DNA of 64,000 bases, taken from Nevskiales bacterium (lineage in GTDB: Bacteria; Pseudomonadota; Gammaproteobacteria; Steroidobacterales; GCA-2729495). The notes beneath the pieces are model-generated. The model was given only the letters and a program-made list of their open reading frames with translations, searched no databases and was not told the DNA's origin. Shown here piece by piece: positions 45,129 through 54,728 of this stretch (position 1 is the first letter of the stretch; the number at the start of each line of letters is the position of its first letter). The DNA lies in contig WYBE01000028.1 in NCBI GenBank assembly GCA_011526045.1, positions 82,150 through 146,149 on the forward strand, written 5' to 3'. The position numbers and the translations under genes are program-made.

Positions 45129-46378
45129 GCGAGATCCGCCACCTCGCAATCATCGCCCTGCCGAGCGTTTATTTTCTGGCGATCGTAACCCAGTACCGCT
45201 GGTACTTCCTCTGCGTGGCAGCCGTAGTGATCGCCGGTATTGCGCGCGAATGGTGGACCTTCGTGTCGTGGCGATCCTCACGCCGCCTGATCATTCCGCA
45301 GCTCCTGTTCCTGCTGGCGTTATCGATGTCAGCGTGGTGGGCTTTTGACCCGATGGTGACCCTGACCGGACTGGGGTTGCCACTGGTCTTCACCTTGCTG
45401 TTCTGGTCGGTCGCCGGATGGGCTCAGGAGCAACCGCTACTGCGGCAGACCACGCCGTTGCTCGTCATGGTCTGGGCCATTGGTGCCGTGTACGCGTATG
45501 TCTTCCTCCGGTTCGGCACGCTCAAGCCCATCGACGAGGAGGTGGCGAGCACATTCGGCGCTGGCAGCAACGCCGGCGCCATGCACCTGGTTGCGGCGGC
45601 TCCGCTGCTCCTCTGGCGGGCGCGGGTTGGCCAGGATTCCCTGTCCTGGTTGACGGTGGCGCTGGCGGCCGCCCTGATCATCGTATCGGGTACGCGTGCG
45701 GCATTCCTCGTCGCGCCGCTGGTCACGGCCGCGGCGCTGGTCATGTTCAACGCAAGTCGGAAATTCCGGCTGACTGCGATGCTGCGCGCTGCACTGATTG
45801 TCGCCGGCGCAAGCGCGTTGGCGGCGGCAACGCCGGCAGGCCAGACCACGATCGGGCGACTGGAAATTTCGGCGACAATCTTGCTCGATTCGGGTTCACT
45901 GCTGGATCCACGGGAGGCCGACTACGAACGCGCGCTGACGTACGTCGAAGGACTGCGCGCCTTCCAGGAACATCCATACACCGGCATTGGCTACCAGAAT
46001 ATGCGTGTCTGGCTGGATGATCGGTATGGAGTAAACTCCAGTTCGCACAATCTGGTTGTTACTCTGCTGGCCGAAGCCGGATGGCCAGCCACGGTTGCCT
46101 TTGGCGCTCTGATATTTTCCTTTTTCTCGACCCTTCGTCGGGGATGCCTGATCGACCCGCGACGCCAGGCCAGGGAATACTATGTTGCGGTTGCAATTGC
46201 CATGACCGGCGTTCTCTTGCTGTCGATGTTTCATCAACTTCTTGACTTCCAGATGTTCTACTTCCTCCTCGGCATCGCTACGGCGGCCCCGGCACTGATA
46301 GGGGTAGGCTCCGGCCATGAACCGAAGCAACTCCGCCGATTGAAAACCGCTATTGGCCCGGCACTGCGTGTCGGCTGA
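45125..46378 (+). CDS. Wzy/WaaL-like O-antigen polymerase or ligase
   Basis: The 417-residue integral membrane protein has about 11 hydrophobic helices and a large periplasmic loop near residues 240-310, with FQEHPYTGIGYQNMRVWLDDRYG and SSHNLVVTLLAEAGWPA. This matches the Wzy_C/O-antigen ligase family signature HPxxGxG..SHN. Next to wzz and wzx it most likely is the polymerase, but ligases share the same domain. It overlaps the methyltransferase by four bases. Confidence 0.8.
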   Translation: MSEIRHLAIIALPSVYFLAIVTQYRWYFLCVAAVVIAGIAREWWTFVSWRSSRRLIIPQLLFLLALSMSAWWAFDPMVTLTGLGLPLVFTLLFWSVAGWAQEQPLLRQTTPLLVMVWAIGAVYAYVFLRFGTLKPIDEEVASTFGAGSNAGAMHLVAAAPLLLWRARVGQDSLSWLTVALAAALIIVSGTRAAFLVAPLVTAAALVMFNASRKFRLTAMLRAALIVAGASALAAATPAGQTTIGRLEISATILLDSGSLLDPREADYERALTYVEGLRAFQEHPYTGIGYQNMRVWLDDRYGVNSSSHNLVVTLLAEAGWPATVAFGALIFSFFSTLRRGCLIDPRRQAREYYVAVAIAMTGVLLLSMFHQLLDFQMFYFLLGIATAAPALIGVGSGHEPKQLRRLKTAIGPALRVG

Positions 46379-46460
46379 AGGTGGCTGCCAAAGTAGCGTC
46401 GTGACAGCCATCTTTGACAAATCGCATCGAGTTTGACGAAGCAAAAGGAGGGTCTATTGC

Positions 46461-47513
46461 GTGCGGATCCTGTATTCGTACGGAAAATCCGGCTTTGAAG
46501 CCGAAAGATGGCGTGAGGAGATCGCTGCCGCATCGGATTCGGAAGTAACTTTCATTCCGTTCAATCACGCGGATTTCCTGCCCTGGTTAGAGTGTCAGGA
46601 CAGCGTTGGCCTGGATCGTCTGTATCAGTCAGGTGATGCCAGATTGCATCAGCTGCATGACGCTTTGACAAACGCGATCGAACAGTCGGGCGCCGATGTC
46701 CTGTTTGTTACCAATGCGCCGCCTTACCATCCTGACTTCCTCCGACCTCTGAGGATCTACAAGGTCCTCTACAGCACTGATGACCCGGATGCCACGTATA
46801 AGAGAACGATTCCCTACATCCACGCATACGACCACCTGATGTATTGCGCACCCGGATACAGCCGCGACATGGATCTTGGCGAGAAATTGCGGTATGCAGG
46901 CGCGCGTCGGGCCGATTGGCTTCCGCTCGGTGTATTCGACTACGAGATGGCGCATCCGAACTGCGGGCCGGCCGTGCAGCGTGACATCGACATTGTGTAC
47001 GTCGGGGCATGCTATCTGCAGAAACTGCCAATTCTCGCCTCAATCCGCCGAGTGTTCGGACGACGAGCGAGGATCCACGGATGGTTCCGCTGGACACACA
47101 ATGCCTATCTGGTCCTGCGGCACGGCTACGCCGGCTGGGTGCGTTCGGTGTCGTTCGCCGAGCGAGTCATGCTCTACCGACGCGCGAAGACAGGATTCAA
47201 CATTCACTGGAATCACGATGGACTGGGAAATCAGCGCCTGTATCACCTGCCTGCGAACGGAGTGATGCAGATCTGTGACTGCCCGGACCTGCTCCCTGGA
47301 ATATTTCTGCCGGAACAGGAAATCGTCGGGTATCGGACATTGGAGGATTTGCTGGCCGCGCTACGTTACTACCTCGCAAACGACGGGGAGCGCGAACGTA
47401 TTGCCGCCGCCGGACAGGCTCGAGTCATGAGGGACTACACCATTCGCAGGGTGACTCGTCGTGCGGCGGATCTGATCGCGCAGGGGATGGCATTGCGCAG
47501 CGGCCCGGCATAG
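46461..47513 (+). CDS. CgeB-like glycosyltransferase
   Basis: The 350-residue protein looks like a GT-B glycosyltransferase of the CgeB type: the N-terminal Rossmann segment MRILYSYGKSG..ADVLFVTNAPPYHPDFL, the Asp pair in KVLYSTDDPDATY, VYVGACYLQKLPILASI at the domain switch, and GLGNQRLYHLPANGVMQICDCPD..EIVGYRTLEDLLAALRYYL, the nucleotide-binding C-terminal half. Start GTG 46461 has AAAGGAGGG ten bases upstream. The 82-base gap before it has a weak stem-loop (46380-46412), so it may begin a new transcript. The sugar donor is unknown. Confidence 0.72.
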   Translation: MRILYSYGKSGFEAERWREEIAAASDSEVTFIPFNHADFLPWLECQDSVGLDRLYQSGDARLHQLHDALTNAIEQSGADVLFVTNAPPYHPDFLRPLRIYKVLYSTDDPDATYKRTIPYIHAYDHLMYCAPGYSRDMDLGEKLRYAGARRADWLPLGVFDYEMAHPNCGPAVQRDIDIVYVGACYLQKLPILASIRRVFGRRARIHGWFRWTHNAYLVLRHGYAGWVRSVSFAERVMLYRRAKTGFNIHWNHDGLGNQRLYHLPANGVMQICDCPDLLPGIFLPEQEIVGYRTLEDLLAALRYYLANDGERERIAAAGQARVMRDYTIRRVTRRAADLIAQGMALRSGPA

Positions 47514-47525
47514 CCTGACGTCGCC

Positions 47526-48686
47526 GTGACGTCCCGAGAGATCAGCCGTATGCGGGTAACCTTCGTCGTTCGTTCGCTCGCGACGGGAGGCGCCGAGCGC
47601 CAGGTGGTGGCAACCAGCCGGCTGCTTGCCGAAGCCGGGCACGACGTGAGACTCGTGGTTCTCTCCAGCGATCTCTCGCTGGCAACGCCGCTGACCGGGA
47701 CAAAGGTCAGGCTGGTCGTGATCGATAAGGTCAGTCGTTGGCCGACCCTGAACTGGATTCGCCGCTTCCGTCGGGTATTGCGGGAGGCGACACCCGACAT
47801 CGTCTGCCCCTGGATGCCAGCCGAGGGCCTGCTGACCTGGCTCTTTGCCGCTGGGGCGCAACGCCGACGCATCCTGTGGTCCGTCCGCACATCCCATCTG
47901 GATCTTTCTGCCTACGACCGGATAACGGCCCTGGTCTTCCAGCTGCATCGACGCCTGGCGCGACGCGGCAGCGGCCTTGGGGTCGTCTTCAACAGCTTTG
48001 CGGGGGCTGACTCCTATGGAATCAGGCCTGACGGCGTCATTCATCGCATCATCTGGAATGCGATCGATTTCGATGCCTTCCGGCCGGACCCGAGCCTTGG
48101 CCGGAAGTGGCTTCGGGAAATGGGATTCAGCGTTACCATGCCTTTGGTGGCCAGCATCGGACGAATCTCGCCTGAGAAAGACCATCTGGCATTCATTCGC
48201 GCCGCGTATCTCGTCAGCCAGGAAGCGCCAAGCGTCCATTTCGCCATCGCAGGTGGCGGCGCGCCAGCTGCGACCGCCAGACTGGTCGACGCAATACGCG
48301 AGCATCAGCTGGATAGTGTTTTCACTTTACTGGGGAACCGGTCAGACGTCAGCGCCATACTCAATGCCGCCCGTGTCGTCGTTTCGAGCTCCCGTTGCGG
48401 AGAAGGCGTGCAGAACGCTCTTGCCGAAGCCATGGCTTGCGGCAGACCGATCGTGGCCACGAATGTGGGTGATGCCGCGAGATTTCTGGCTCGCTGCGAC
48501 GTGCTCGTGCCACCCGGAGACGTCAGACAACTGGCTGACGCCATCCTGAAGCAGCTAAACATGGATAATGATGAACACGCTGCCGAACGGCTGACTCGCG
48601 CAAGGAGTTGCTTCTCGCCGGCAAGAATGCGAATGGAATGGGATGATTGCATTCGATCCGTGAGCAGAATGGACGATGAGATCTGA
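47526..48686 (+). CDS. Glycosyltransferase family 4 protein
   Basis: The 386-residue GT-B enzyme has the N-terminal acceptor loop FVVRSLATGGAERQVV, then SIGRISPEKDHLAFIRAAYLV (start of the donor domain) and the EX7E-like segment SRCGEGVQNALAEAMACGRPIVATNVGDA. GT4 proteins retain anomeric configuration with nucleotide-sugar donors. The start is GTG 47526, or more likely ATG 47550, which gives MRVTFVVRSL. The next gene starts directly after the stop. Confidence 0.87.
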   Translation: MTSREISRMRVTFVVRSLATGGAERQVVATSRLLAEAGHDVRLVVLSSDLSLATPLTGTKVRLVVIDKVSRWPTLNWIRRFRRVLREATPDIVCPWMPAEGLLTWLFAAGAQRRRILWSVRTSHLDLSAYDRITALVFQLHRRLARRGSGLGVVFNSFAGADSYGIRPDGVIHRIIWNAIDFDAFRPDPSLGRKWLREMGFSVTMPLVASIGRISPEKDHLAFIRAAYLVSQEAPSVHFAIAGGGAPAATARLVDAIREHQLDSVFTLLGNRSDVSAILNAARVVVSSSRCGEGVQNALAEAMACGRPIVATNVGDAARFLARCDVLVPPGDVRQLADAILKQLNMDNDEHAAERLTRARSCFSPARMRMEWDDCIRSVSRMDDEI

Positions 48687-49499
48687 ATGGACGCCCATGA
48701 AATTGAAGTAAAGCACCGCCAGCGTTTCGAGTTCGGCTCAAACTGGCGGAAATTTCTGCAAGGGGTGGGCGAAAAGGAAGTCGCTGCCGCCTCCAGCAGC
48801 CCGCTGACCGCCCTCGGCTGCAAACGCCTGGATGGATCGACATTTCTCGATGTCGGATCGGGAAGCGGCCTGTCTTCGCTCGCTGCATGGAGATCCGGCG
48901 CGCATGTGGTCGCGTTCGATTTCGATCCGGAGTCGGTTGCATGCACACTTGAGCTCCGGCGTCGCCGGTCGGCGCCCGAAGCCGAGTGGACGGTATTGCG
49001 CGGCTCGATTCTCGACCGGACATTTCTGGCATCGCTCGGCACGTTCGATATCGTCTACAGCTGGGGCGTGCTCCACCACACCGGCGCGATGTGGGAGGCA
49101 ATAGACAATGCCGCATCGCTGGTCGGCCCGGAGGGTCGGTTGTTCATAGCGATCTACAATGACCAGGGCGCGATATGCATTTATTGGCGACTGATCAAGA
49201 AGATGTACAACCGCTGGCCGGTCTGGCGTGTTCTCCTCCTCGCCGTTCGTCTTCCATATTTCTGTGCTGTACGCGCTGCCGGAAGCATCGCCCGTCGACT
49301 ACGACGGAAATCCCACGACCTTCGCGGCATGCATTTCATGCGTGACGTAGTTAACTGGCTCGGCGGCTACCCATTTGAGGTCGCCAGCATGGACGACGTC
49401 GTGCGGCGCGTCCGATCGGCCGGTTTTTCCGTCGTTTACTCGAAGTCGGTCGGCCGAAGAAGCGGATGCAATGAGCTGGTCTTTCAACGTGACCGGTGA
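48687..49499 (+). CDS. Class I SAM-dependent methyltransferase (polysaccharide locus)
   Basis: The 270-residue protein carries motif I FLDVGSGSGLSSLAAWRSG, the acidic VVAFDFDPESVACT, and FDIVYSWGVLHHTGAMWEAI (the LHHTG motif of methyltransf_11/UbiG-like enzymes). A Arg/Lys-rich C-terminal region may touch membrane or lipid-linked substrate. It starts one base after the preceding stop and overlaps the next glycosyltransferase by 29 bases. Likely O-methylation of the polysaccharide or its lipid carrier; the target is unknown. Confidence 0.8.
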   Translation: MDAHEIEVKHRQRFEFGSNWRKFLQGVGEKEVAAASSSPLTALGCKRLDGSTFLDVGSGSGLSSLAAWRSGAHVVAFDFDPESVACTLELRRRRSAPEAEWTVLRGSILDRTFLASLGTFDIVYSWGVLHHTGAMWEAIDNAASLVGPEGRLFIAIYNDQGAICIYWRLIKKMYNRWPVWRVLLLAVRLPYFCAVRAAGSIARRLRRKSHDLRGMHFMRDVVNWLGGYPFEVASMDDVVRRVRSAGFSVVYSKSVGRRSGCNELVFQRDR

Positions 49500-50685
49500 A
49501 ACCGGCGTCGGCGGCAGCTCCCACAGCACCCGAATTCTCTTCATCACGAGCGGCCTGAGAATCGGCGGCGCCGAGAACATCCTGTTGCGGCTCGTCGTGG
49601 CGCTCGAATCCAGGGGTTATCGCTGTGGCGTGATCTCGCTGACCGGCGAGGGAGAGATTGCGGGCGACTTTCGCCGTTCGCAGATTGGGGTCAGCTGTGT
49701 CAATCTGCGAAAGCCTTGGCGTATCGCATGGGATGTTCCACATCTCCTGCGGACAGTTCGGTCCTTCCGCCCGGATCTGCTCCAGGGCTGGATGTACCAT
49801 GGCAATATTGCCGCCATAGCGGCTGGAACAGCAGTTTCACGCCGCGCGCCCGTTGTCTGGGGGGTACGCCAGTGTGTCTATGATCTGGCGAGCGAGAATT
49901 CGTCGACAAGGCGAGTTATCCGTTTGTCGGCCAAGGTGTCCGGACGAACCGCGGCTTCCGTCTACCCCTCCCGTACGAGTGCCATGCAGCACCAGAAACT
50001 CGGTTTCAGGTCCCGGCTGAGCGCAATCATTCCGAATGGCATTGATCGACACCGCCTGCGTCCCAATCCCGAGATCAGGACTGCGGTTCGCGGCCGGTTG
50101 GGACTTTTGCCAGATCATCTTGTCATCGGACATGTGGCACGATTTGACCCTATAAAGAATCATGCTGGTCTGGTTGATGCAGCCGCAATGCTTATCGTAT
50201 CGATACCCATGGTTCGCCTCGTGCTGGTTGGGCCGGGCGTTGATAATCACAATCCAGTGCTTCTAGGCTGGCTCGAACAACACAGAATCATGGACAAGGT
50301 CTTGCTCCTGGGGTCTCGAAACGACGTCCCTGAATTAATGGCTGCGTTCGATGTATTTTGCCTGCCGTCCATCAGTGAGGCGTTTCCCAATGCATTGGCT
50401 GAAGCAGCCGCTTGTGGCTTGCCATGTGTTGCGACTGATGTCGGCGAAGCGGCGGCCATCGTGGGCGACGATGGCCTGCTGGTACCTGTGCGGGACCATG
50501 ACGGGCTGGTTTCCGCCTTGCGAAAAGCGCTCACCTGGACTGCCAGTCAGCGCTCCAGCGTCGGCATGCGATTGCGTCATCGCGTGACGGAGAGATTCTC
50601 TGCCGAAGCCATGACAGATGCGTTCGATGGCTTGTACCAGTCGGTCCTGGCCGGACATGCGTTCGATCCGGCAACGCATTCATAA
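49471..50685 (+). CDS. Glycosyltransferase family 4 protein
   Basis: The 404-residue GT-B enzyme shows FITSGLRIGGAENILLRL at the N-terminus, IIPNGIDRHRLRPNPEIR, GHVARFDPIKNHAGLVDAAA at the domain boundary, and SEAFPNALAEAAACGLPCVATDVGEA, the EX7E donor site of GT4. The start at ATG 49471 overlaps the methyltransferase by 29 bases; the longer frame upstream is only overlap. The sugar donor is not predictable. asnB-like follows after 15 bases. Confidence 0.87.
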   Translation: MSWSFNVTGETGVGGSSHSTRILFITSGLRIGGAENILLRLVVALESRGYRCGVISLTGEGEIAGDFRRSQIGVSCVNLRKPWRIAWDVPHLLRTVRSFRPDLLQGWMYHGNIAAIAAGTAVSRRAPVVWGVRQCVYDLASENSSTRRVIRLSAKVSGRTAASVYPSRTSAMQHQKLGFRSRLSAIIPNGIDRHRLRPNPEIRTAVRGRLGLLPDHLVIGHVARFDPIKNHAGLVDAAAMLIVSIPMVRLVLVGPGVDNHNPVLLGWLEQHRIMDKVLLLGSRNDVPELMAAFDVFCLPSISEAFPNALAEAAACGLPCVATDVGEAAAIVGDDGLLVPVRDHDGLVSALRKALTWTASQRSSVGMRLRHRVTERFSAEAMTDAFDGLYQSVLAGHAFDPATHS

Positions 50686-50700
50686 ACCAGCTGAGCGAAC

Positions 50701-52704
50701 ATGTGCGGAATTGCCGGCTTACTTGATCCCGGTGCGAAGATCACCTCGCCAGACCGGACGCTTCGCCACATGACCGGCCGTCTGCTGCATCGGGGTCCGG
50801 ATGGTAACGGTCATTGGTCTGATCCTGATGCCGGCATTTTCCTTGGCCACCGGCGACTGGCAATTGTGGACCTCACGGCGGATGGCGCGCAGCCGATGAG
50901 TGGCGGCGCCGGGCGCTTCGTGATCACTTACAACGGCGAGATCTACAATTTTCAGGAACTGCGGACGGAACTGCAGCAACTCGGGCATCGATTCCGCGGC
51001 AGGAACGATACCGAGGTCCTGCTGGCTGCAGTATCGCATTGGGGTGTACCGGCGGCTCTCGACAAGCTCAACGGCATGTTTGCATTCGCCCTCTGGGATC
51101 GGCACGAACGACAGCTATGGCTGGTGCGCGACCGACTTGGCAAGAAGCCGTTGTACTTTGGCATTGTCAATGGAGCTCTATGCTTCGCGTCGGAGCTAAA
51201 GGCGATACGCTGCGTGCCCGGGTTTCGTGGAGATATAGACCGCGAATCGCTGACCCTGTTTCTTCGCCACAACTATGTTCCCGCGCCAAAATCAATCTAT
51301 GTCGGAATCGAGAAACTACGGCCGGGCTACTTCGTGCAGTTCGAAGTCCAGAACGGTCAGGTGTCGCGAAAGAACACCGTACGATACTGGTCGATTGAAG
51401 ACGTCGCCCGGCAAGGTTCCGGCGATCCAAGTCGGGACTCCCCGGAAGAGGCAGCTAGGCACCTGGAGGCACTTCTCAGGGACGCAGTCCAAAAACGCAT
51501 GATTTCCGACGTGCCGCTCGGCGCTTTCCTGTCAGGCGGAATCGATTCATCGCTGATTGTCGCCCTGATGCAGGCCCAGAGCACCGCACCCATCAGGACA
51601 TTCACCGTGGGCTTCCGGGAGAAAGGCTTCGACGAATCCGTTTTCGCGCGACGGATTGCCAATCATCTTGGCACCGACCACACCGAGATCTTCCTTTCCG
51701 CAAAAGACGCTCTGGATGTCGTTCCTCGCCTGCCGGAGATTTACGACGAGCCGTTTGCTGATTCCTCTCAGATTCCGACGTACCTCGTCAACCGGGAAGC
51801 GCGGCGCTTTGTAACAGTTGCGGTCAGCGGCGACGGTGGGGACGAGGGATTCTGTGGATACAACCGATACGTATGGTGGCGCAGAATCTGGAGCGTGAGT
51901 GAAAAGCTGCCGATGTGGTCGAGACGCGCACTCACTTCCATTGTGAAAGGTATCAGCGTCCCGGTCTGGGACAAGACCGCCAGACCCGTGTTGCGCATCC
52001 TTCCGCCTGAATTCCGTCACGGCGCGGCGGGCGAAAAGATTCACAAACTCGCTGACTTGCTCGCCGTCGATTCGCCTGACGCTCTGTATACACGCCTCGT
52101 GTCGCACTGGAAGGACCCCGCCGCAGTCGTGATTGGCGGGTCCGAACCCGGAATTCCCCGTGACGAGTACCGCGACACAGGCGATATTGACGAATTCACC
52201 AACCGCATGATGGTCCTCGACATTCAGAACTACCTGCCGGACGACATTCTTGTCAAAGTCGATCGGGCGAGCATGGCGGTTTCACTTGAGGTCCGGGCTC
52301 CGCTTCTCGACTATCGCGTGATCGAATTCGCGGCAAGGCTACCGCTTGCTCACAAGCTGCATGGCGCATCGGGCAAAGCAATACTCAGAAGAATTCTCGG
52401 GAAGTTCCTTCCCGATGAATTTTTCGACCGCGCCAAAACCGGTTTTGGAGTACCGCTGGAGCAGTGGCTGCGAGGTCCGTTGCGCGATTGGGCGGAAAGC
52501 CTGCTGACGAAAAAGCAACTGGAGATGGACGGCTATTTTGCTGTCGCGCCGGTCCATGAGATGTGGAACGACCTAGTACTTCGCGGCAAAGCCACGCACT
52601 ATTTTGTGTGGGATGTCCTCATGTTTCAGGCATGGCTGCGACACCTGGAGGCGGCCCAGCCGACGCCAGGACTCATCGAGGACATACCTCGATGTGGTAC
52701 CTGA
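50701..52704 (+). CDS. asnB: Asparagine synthetase-like glutamine amidotransferase
   Basis: The 667-residue protein has the N-terminal glutaminase domain (MCGIAGLLD with nucleophile Cys2; HRLAIVDL; TYNGEIYNF; NDTEVLL) and the C-terminal ATP-pyrophosphatase synthetase domain (FLSGGIDSSLIVALM, PP-loop at about 278-284; AVSGDGGDEGFCGYNRY). In polysaccharide loci such proteins often amidate uronic acids or related sugars rather than aspartate. No uronic-acid-forming dehydrogenase is present here, so the substrate stays open. Its end overlaps the next methyltransferase by 13 bases, which shows it is an integral member of the cluster. Confidence 0.88.
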   Translation: MCGIAGLLDPGAKITSPDRTLRHMTGRLLHRGPDGNGHWSDPDAGIFLGHRRLAIVDLTADGAQPMSGGAGRFVITYNGEIYNFQELRTELQQLGHRFRGRNDTEVLLAAVSHWGVPAALDKLNGMFAFALWDRHERQLWLVRDRLGKKPLYFGIVNGALCFASELKAIRCVPGFRGDIDRESLTLFLRHNYVPAPKSIYVGIEKLRPGYFVQFEVQNGQVSRKNTVRYWSIEDVARQGSGDPSRDSPEEAARHLEALLRDAVQKRMISDVPLGAFLSGGIDSSLIVALMQAQSTAPIRTFTVGFREKGFDESVFARRIANHLGTDHTEIFLSAKDALDVVPRLPEIYDEPFADSSQIPTYLVNREARRFVTVAVSGDGGDEGFCGYNRYVWWRRIWSVSEKLPMWSRRALTSIVKGISVPVWDKTARPVLRILPPEFRHGAAGEKIHKLADLLAVDSPDALYTRLVSHWKDPAAVVIGGSEPGIPRDEYRDTGDIDEFTNRMMVLDIQNYLPDDILVKVDRASMAVSLEVRAPLLDYRVIEFAARLPLAHKLHGASGKAILRRILGKFLPDEFFDRAKTGFGVPLEQWLRGPLRDWAESLLTKKQLEMDGYFAVAPVHEMWNDLVLRGKATHYFVWDVLMFQAWLRHLEAAQPTPGLIEDIPRCGT

Positions 52705-53552
52705 AGATCCCGGCCAAGATCATCCTGGCGAGGCTTCCGGTCAGTTACCGACTTTTCCGTATGCTCGGGATGTTTCGCCACGGCGAAATGGACTCGGCGG
52801 GTTACGCAGTGTCAGTCTTCATGACTCACCTAGGGCGAGCCCGGACGCGCGGCCTGTCGGAACGCTTCACGGCACTCGAGCTTGGACCCGGAGACTCGGT
52901 GGCCGCAGCACTGCTGGCTAAAATAGCGGGGGCCGAACAGACTTTCCTGACCGACGCAGGTCCGTTCGCCAACCACGACATGGATGTCTATCGGTCGGTG
53001 GCTCGGCACTCGGTGACAGCCGGTCGTCCAGCGCCGGACAGTATTGATTTCACCAATCTGGAGACCTTTCTTGCCTCCTGCAACGCGCAGTATCTGACGA
53101 ACGGCTTGTCGAGCCTGCGTAAACTGCCCAATGAAAGTATTGATTTTCTATGGTCTCATGCGGTGCTCGAACACATTCGATTGAAGGACTTTCCCGCCCT
53201 GGTCGCGGAGATGCGGCGCGTCATTCGCCCTGCGGGTATCTGCTCTCATCGGGTCGACTTACGGGATCATCTCTCTGGAGGTCTGAACAATCTGCGGTTT
53301 CCGGAAAACCTCTGGGAGTCTGATTTCATGGCCAGATCGGGCTTCTACACCAATCGCATTGGTTTCGGTCAGATGCTCGGACTTTTCGATTCGGGCGGCT
53401 TCACCACCGAGATTCTGAACGTCGATCGGTGGTCGACTCCACCCATTAACCGTAGTGCCATTCATCCAGCTATGCTCAGCAACCGGAGCGCTGATCTGTG
53501 CGTCAGCGGTTTCGACGTTGTCCTGCGGCCCGCGATTTCGTCTGCCGACTGA
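52692..53552 (+). CDS. Methyltransferase-domain protein (polysaccharide locus)
   Basis: The 286-residue product begins MWYLKIPAKIILARLPVSY, a hydrophobic, possibly membrane-touching N-terminus. A degenerate SAM motif follows (FTALELGPGDSVAAALLA), then ESIDFLWSHAVLEHIRLKDF, the LEH motif of methyltransf_11, and a terminal region with VDLRDHLSGGLNNLRF. The start is ATG 52692, inside the asnB end; the longer frame only overlaps asnB. Function in sugar modification is inferred from family and position. Confidence 0.75.
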   Translation: MWYLKIPAKIILARLPVSYRLFRMLGMFRHGEMDSAGYAVSVFMTHLGRARTRGLSERFTALELGPGDSVAAALLAKIAGAEQTFLTDAGPFANHDMDVYRSVARHSVTAGRPAPDSIDFTNLETFLASCNAQYLTNGLSSLRKLPNESIDFLWSHAVLEHIRLKDFPALVAEMRRVIRPAGICSHRVDLRDHLSGGLNNLRFPENLWESDFMARSGFYTNRIGFGQMLGLFDSGGFTTEILNVDRWSTPPINRSAIHPAMLSNRSADLCVSGFDVVLRPAISSAD

Positions 53553-53570
53553 AGCTTCTTGGCTCCTCCC

Positions 53571-54728
53571 ATGACAACCCGGTCACGCCTGCTTTTCGTG
53601 GTCAATGTTTCATGGTTTTTCATTTCCCATCGCCTGGAACTGGCGAAGGCCGCGCTGCGCGCCGGCTATGATGTGCATGTCGCAACGCGGGTAACAAGCG
53701 CAGCAGATGCGGACCGCATCCGCGCTGCCGGCCTTGTCCTGCACCATATTGAAATCGGGCGAGGCGATTCCGGCTTGCTGTACGATCTGCGATCGATACG
53801 GGAAATATTCAGGCTCTATAAAACGCTGCGTCCCGACCTGACTCACCACGTGGCGCTGAAACCGGTCGTCTTCGGGGGCCTCATGGCGCGGATGCTCGGA
53901 ATGCGGCGGGTGGTGCAGGCAGTCCCGGGGCTCGGTTACGGGTTCGTCGGGGATGGCATGTCCGGCCGGCTGCGCAGGCTGCTGCTCCTTGGCGCGCTGC
54001 GGCTTTCCTGTCGCTGGCCCGGAGCGACCGTGATACTGCAGAACGCCGAGGATCTGGAAGCCCTCGTCGATGCCGGGGCAATCAACCGGGAGTCGGCTGT
54101 CCTCGTACGCGGGTCGGGCGTCGCAGTTTCCGCAATTCAACCGCTCTCGGAGCCCGACGGCCCGGTGCGTGTGGTATTTGCCAGCAGGATGCTGCGGGAA
54201 AAAGGTCTCGTGGAATTCGTCGAGGCGGCGCGTCTGCTGCGCGCTGCCGGGGAGAATGCCGAGTTCCTCCTCGCCGGCGTGCCTGACGACTCCAACCCAG
54301 GCACTGTATCGATTGAACAACTCACGGCATGGCATCGATCGGGTGTTGTGAATTACCTGGGCTTCGTGAGTGACATACCTGCATTGCTGCTGTCGTCGCA
54401 TCTGGTATGTCTGCCGACATATTACGGCGAAGGCGTCCCGAAGATCCTCATCGAAGCAGCAGCCTGCGGTCGCGCAATCATCACCACTGATCGGCCTGGC
54501 TGCAGGGATATCGTTCGCGAAGGCGTCAACGGTTGTCTCGTGAAGCCGCGCGACGCCCGCGCTCTTGCCGATGCCATGAAACAACTCATTCGTGCTCCGG
54601 AACTGAGACGCGAATACGGTCTGGCGGGACGGCAGCTTGCCGCGGCAGAGTTCGATCTGTCGATCATCGTCGGCCAGACCCTGGCACTTTATGAAAAGCT
54701 GCTTGAACGCCCATGCAGATCCTGGTAA
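53571..54728 (+). CDS. Glycosyltransferase family 4 protein (PglA/WbpH-like)
   Basis: The 385-residue GT-B enzyme opens LLFVVNVSWFFISHRLELAKAAL, which is typical of GT4 enzymes that act early on undecaprenyl-linked HexNAc. It has HHVALKPVVFGGLMARM, PGLGYGFVGDG, VVFASRMLREKGLVEFVEAARLL and YYGEGVPKILIEAAACGRAIITTDRPG (EX7E). The ATG at 53571 is preferred to a TTG four codons earlier. The next gene starts 16 bases before this stop. Its place directly before the WbpV/WbpL-like genes suggests it adds the second sugar. Confidence 0.87.
   Translation: MTTRSRLLFVVNVSWFFISHRLELAKAALRAGYDVHVATRVTSAADADRIRAAGLVLHHIEIGRGDSGLLYDLRSIREIFRLYKTLRPDLTHHVALKPVVFGGLMARMLGMRRVVQAVPGLGYGFVGDGMSGRLRRLLLLGALRLSCRWPGATVILQNAEDLEALVDAGAINRESAVLVRGSGVAVSAIQPLSEPDGPVRVVFASRMLREKGLVEFVEAARLLRAAGENAEFLLAGVPDDSNPGTVSIEQLTAWHRSGVVNYLGFVSDIPALLLSSHLVCLPTYYGEGVPKILIEAAACGRAIITTDRPGCRDIVREGVNGCLVKPRDARALADAMKQLIRAPELRREYGLAGRQLAAAEFDLSIIVGQTLALYEKLLERPCRSW

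Noticed and set aside
46380..46460. TTGACA as a promoter before the CgeB-like gene
   Set aside because: No acceptable -10 box occurs 16-18 bases downstream. A weak 8-bp stem-loop just before it is noted in the gene entry only.
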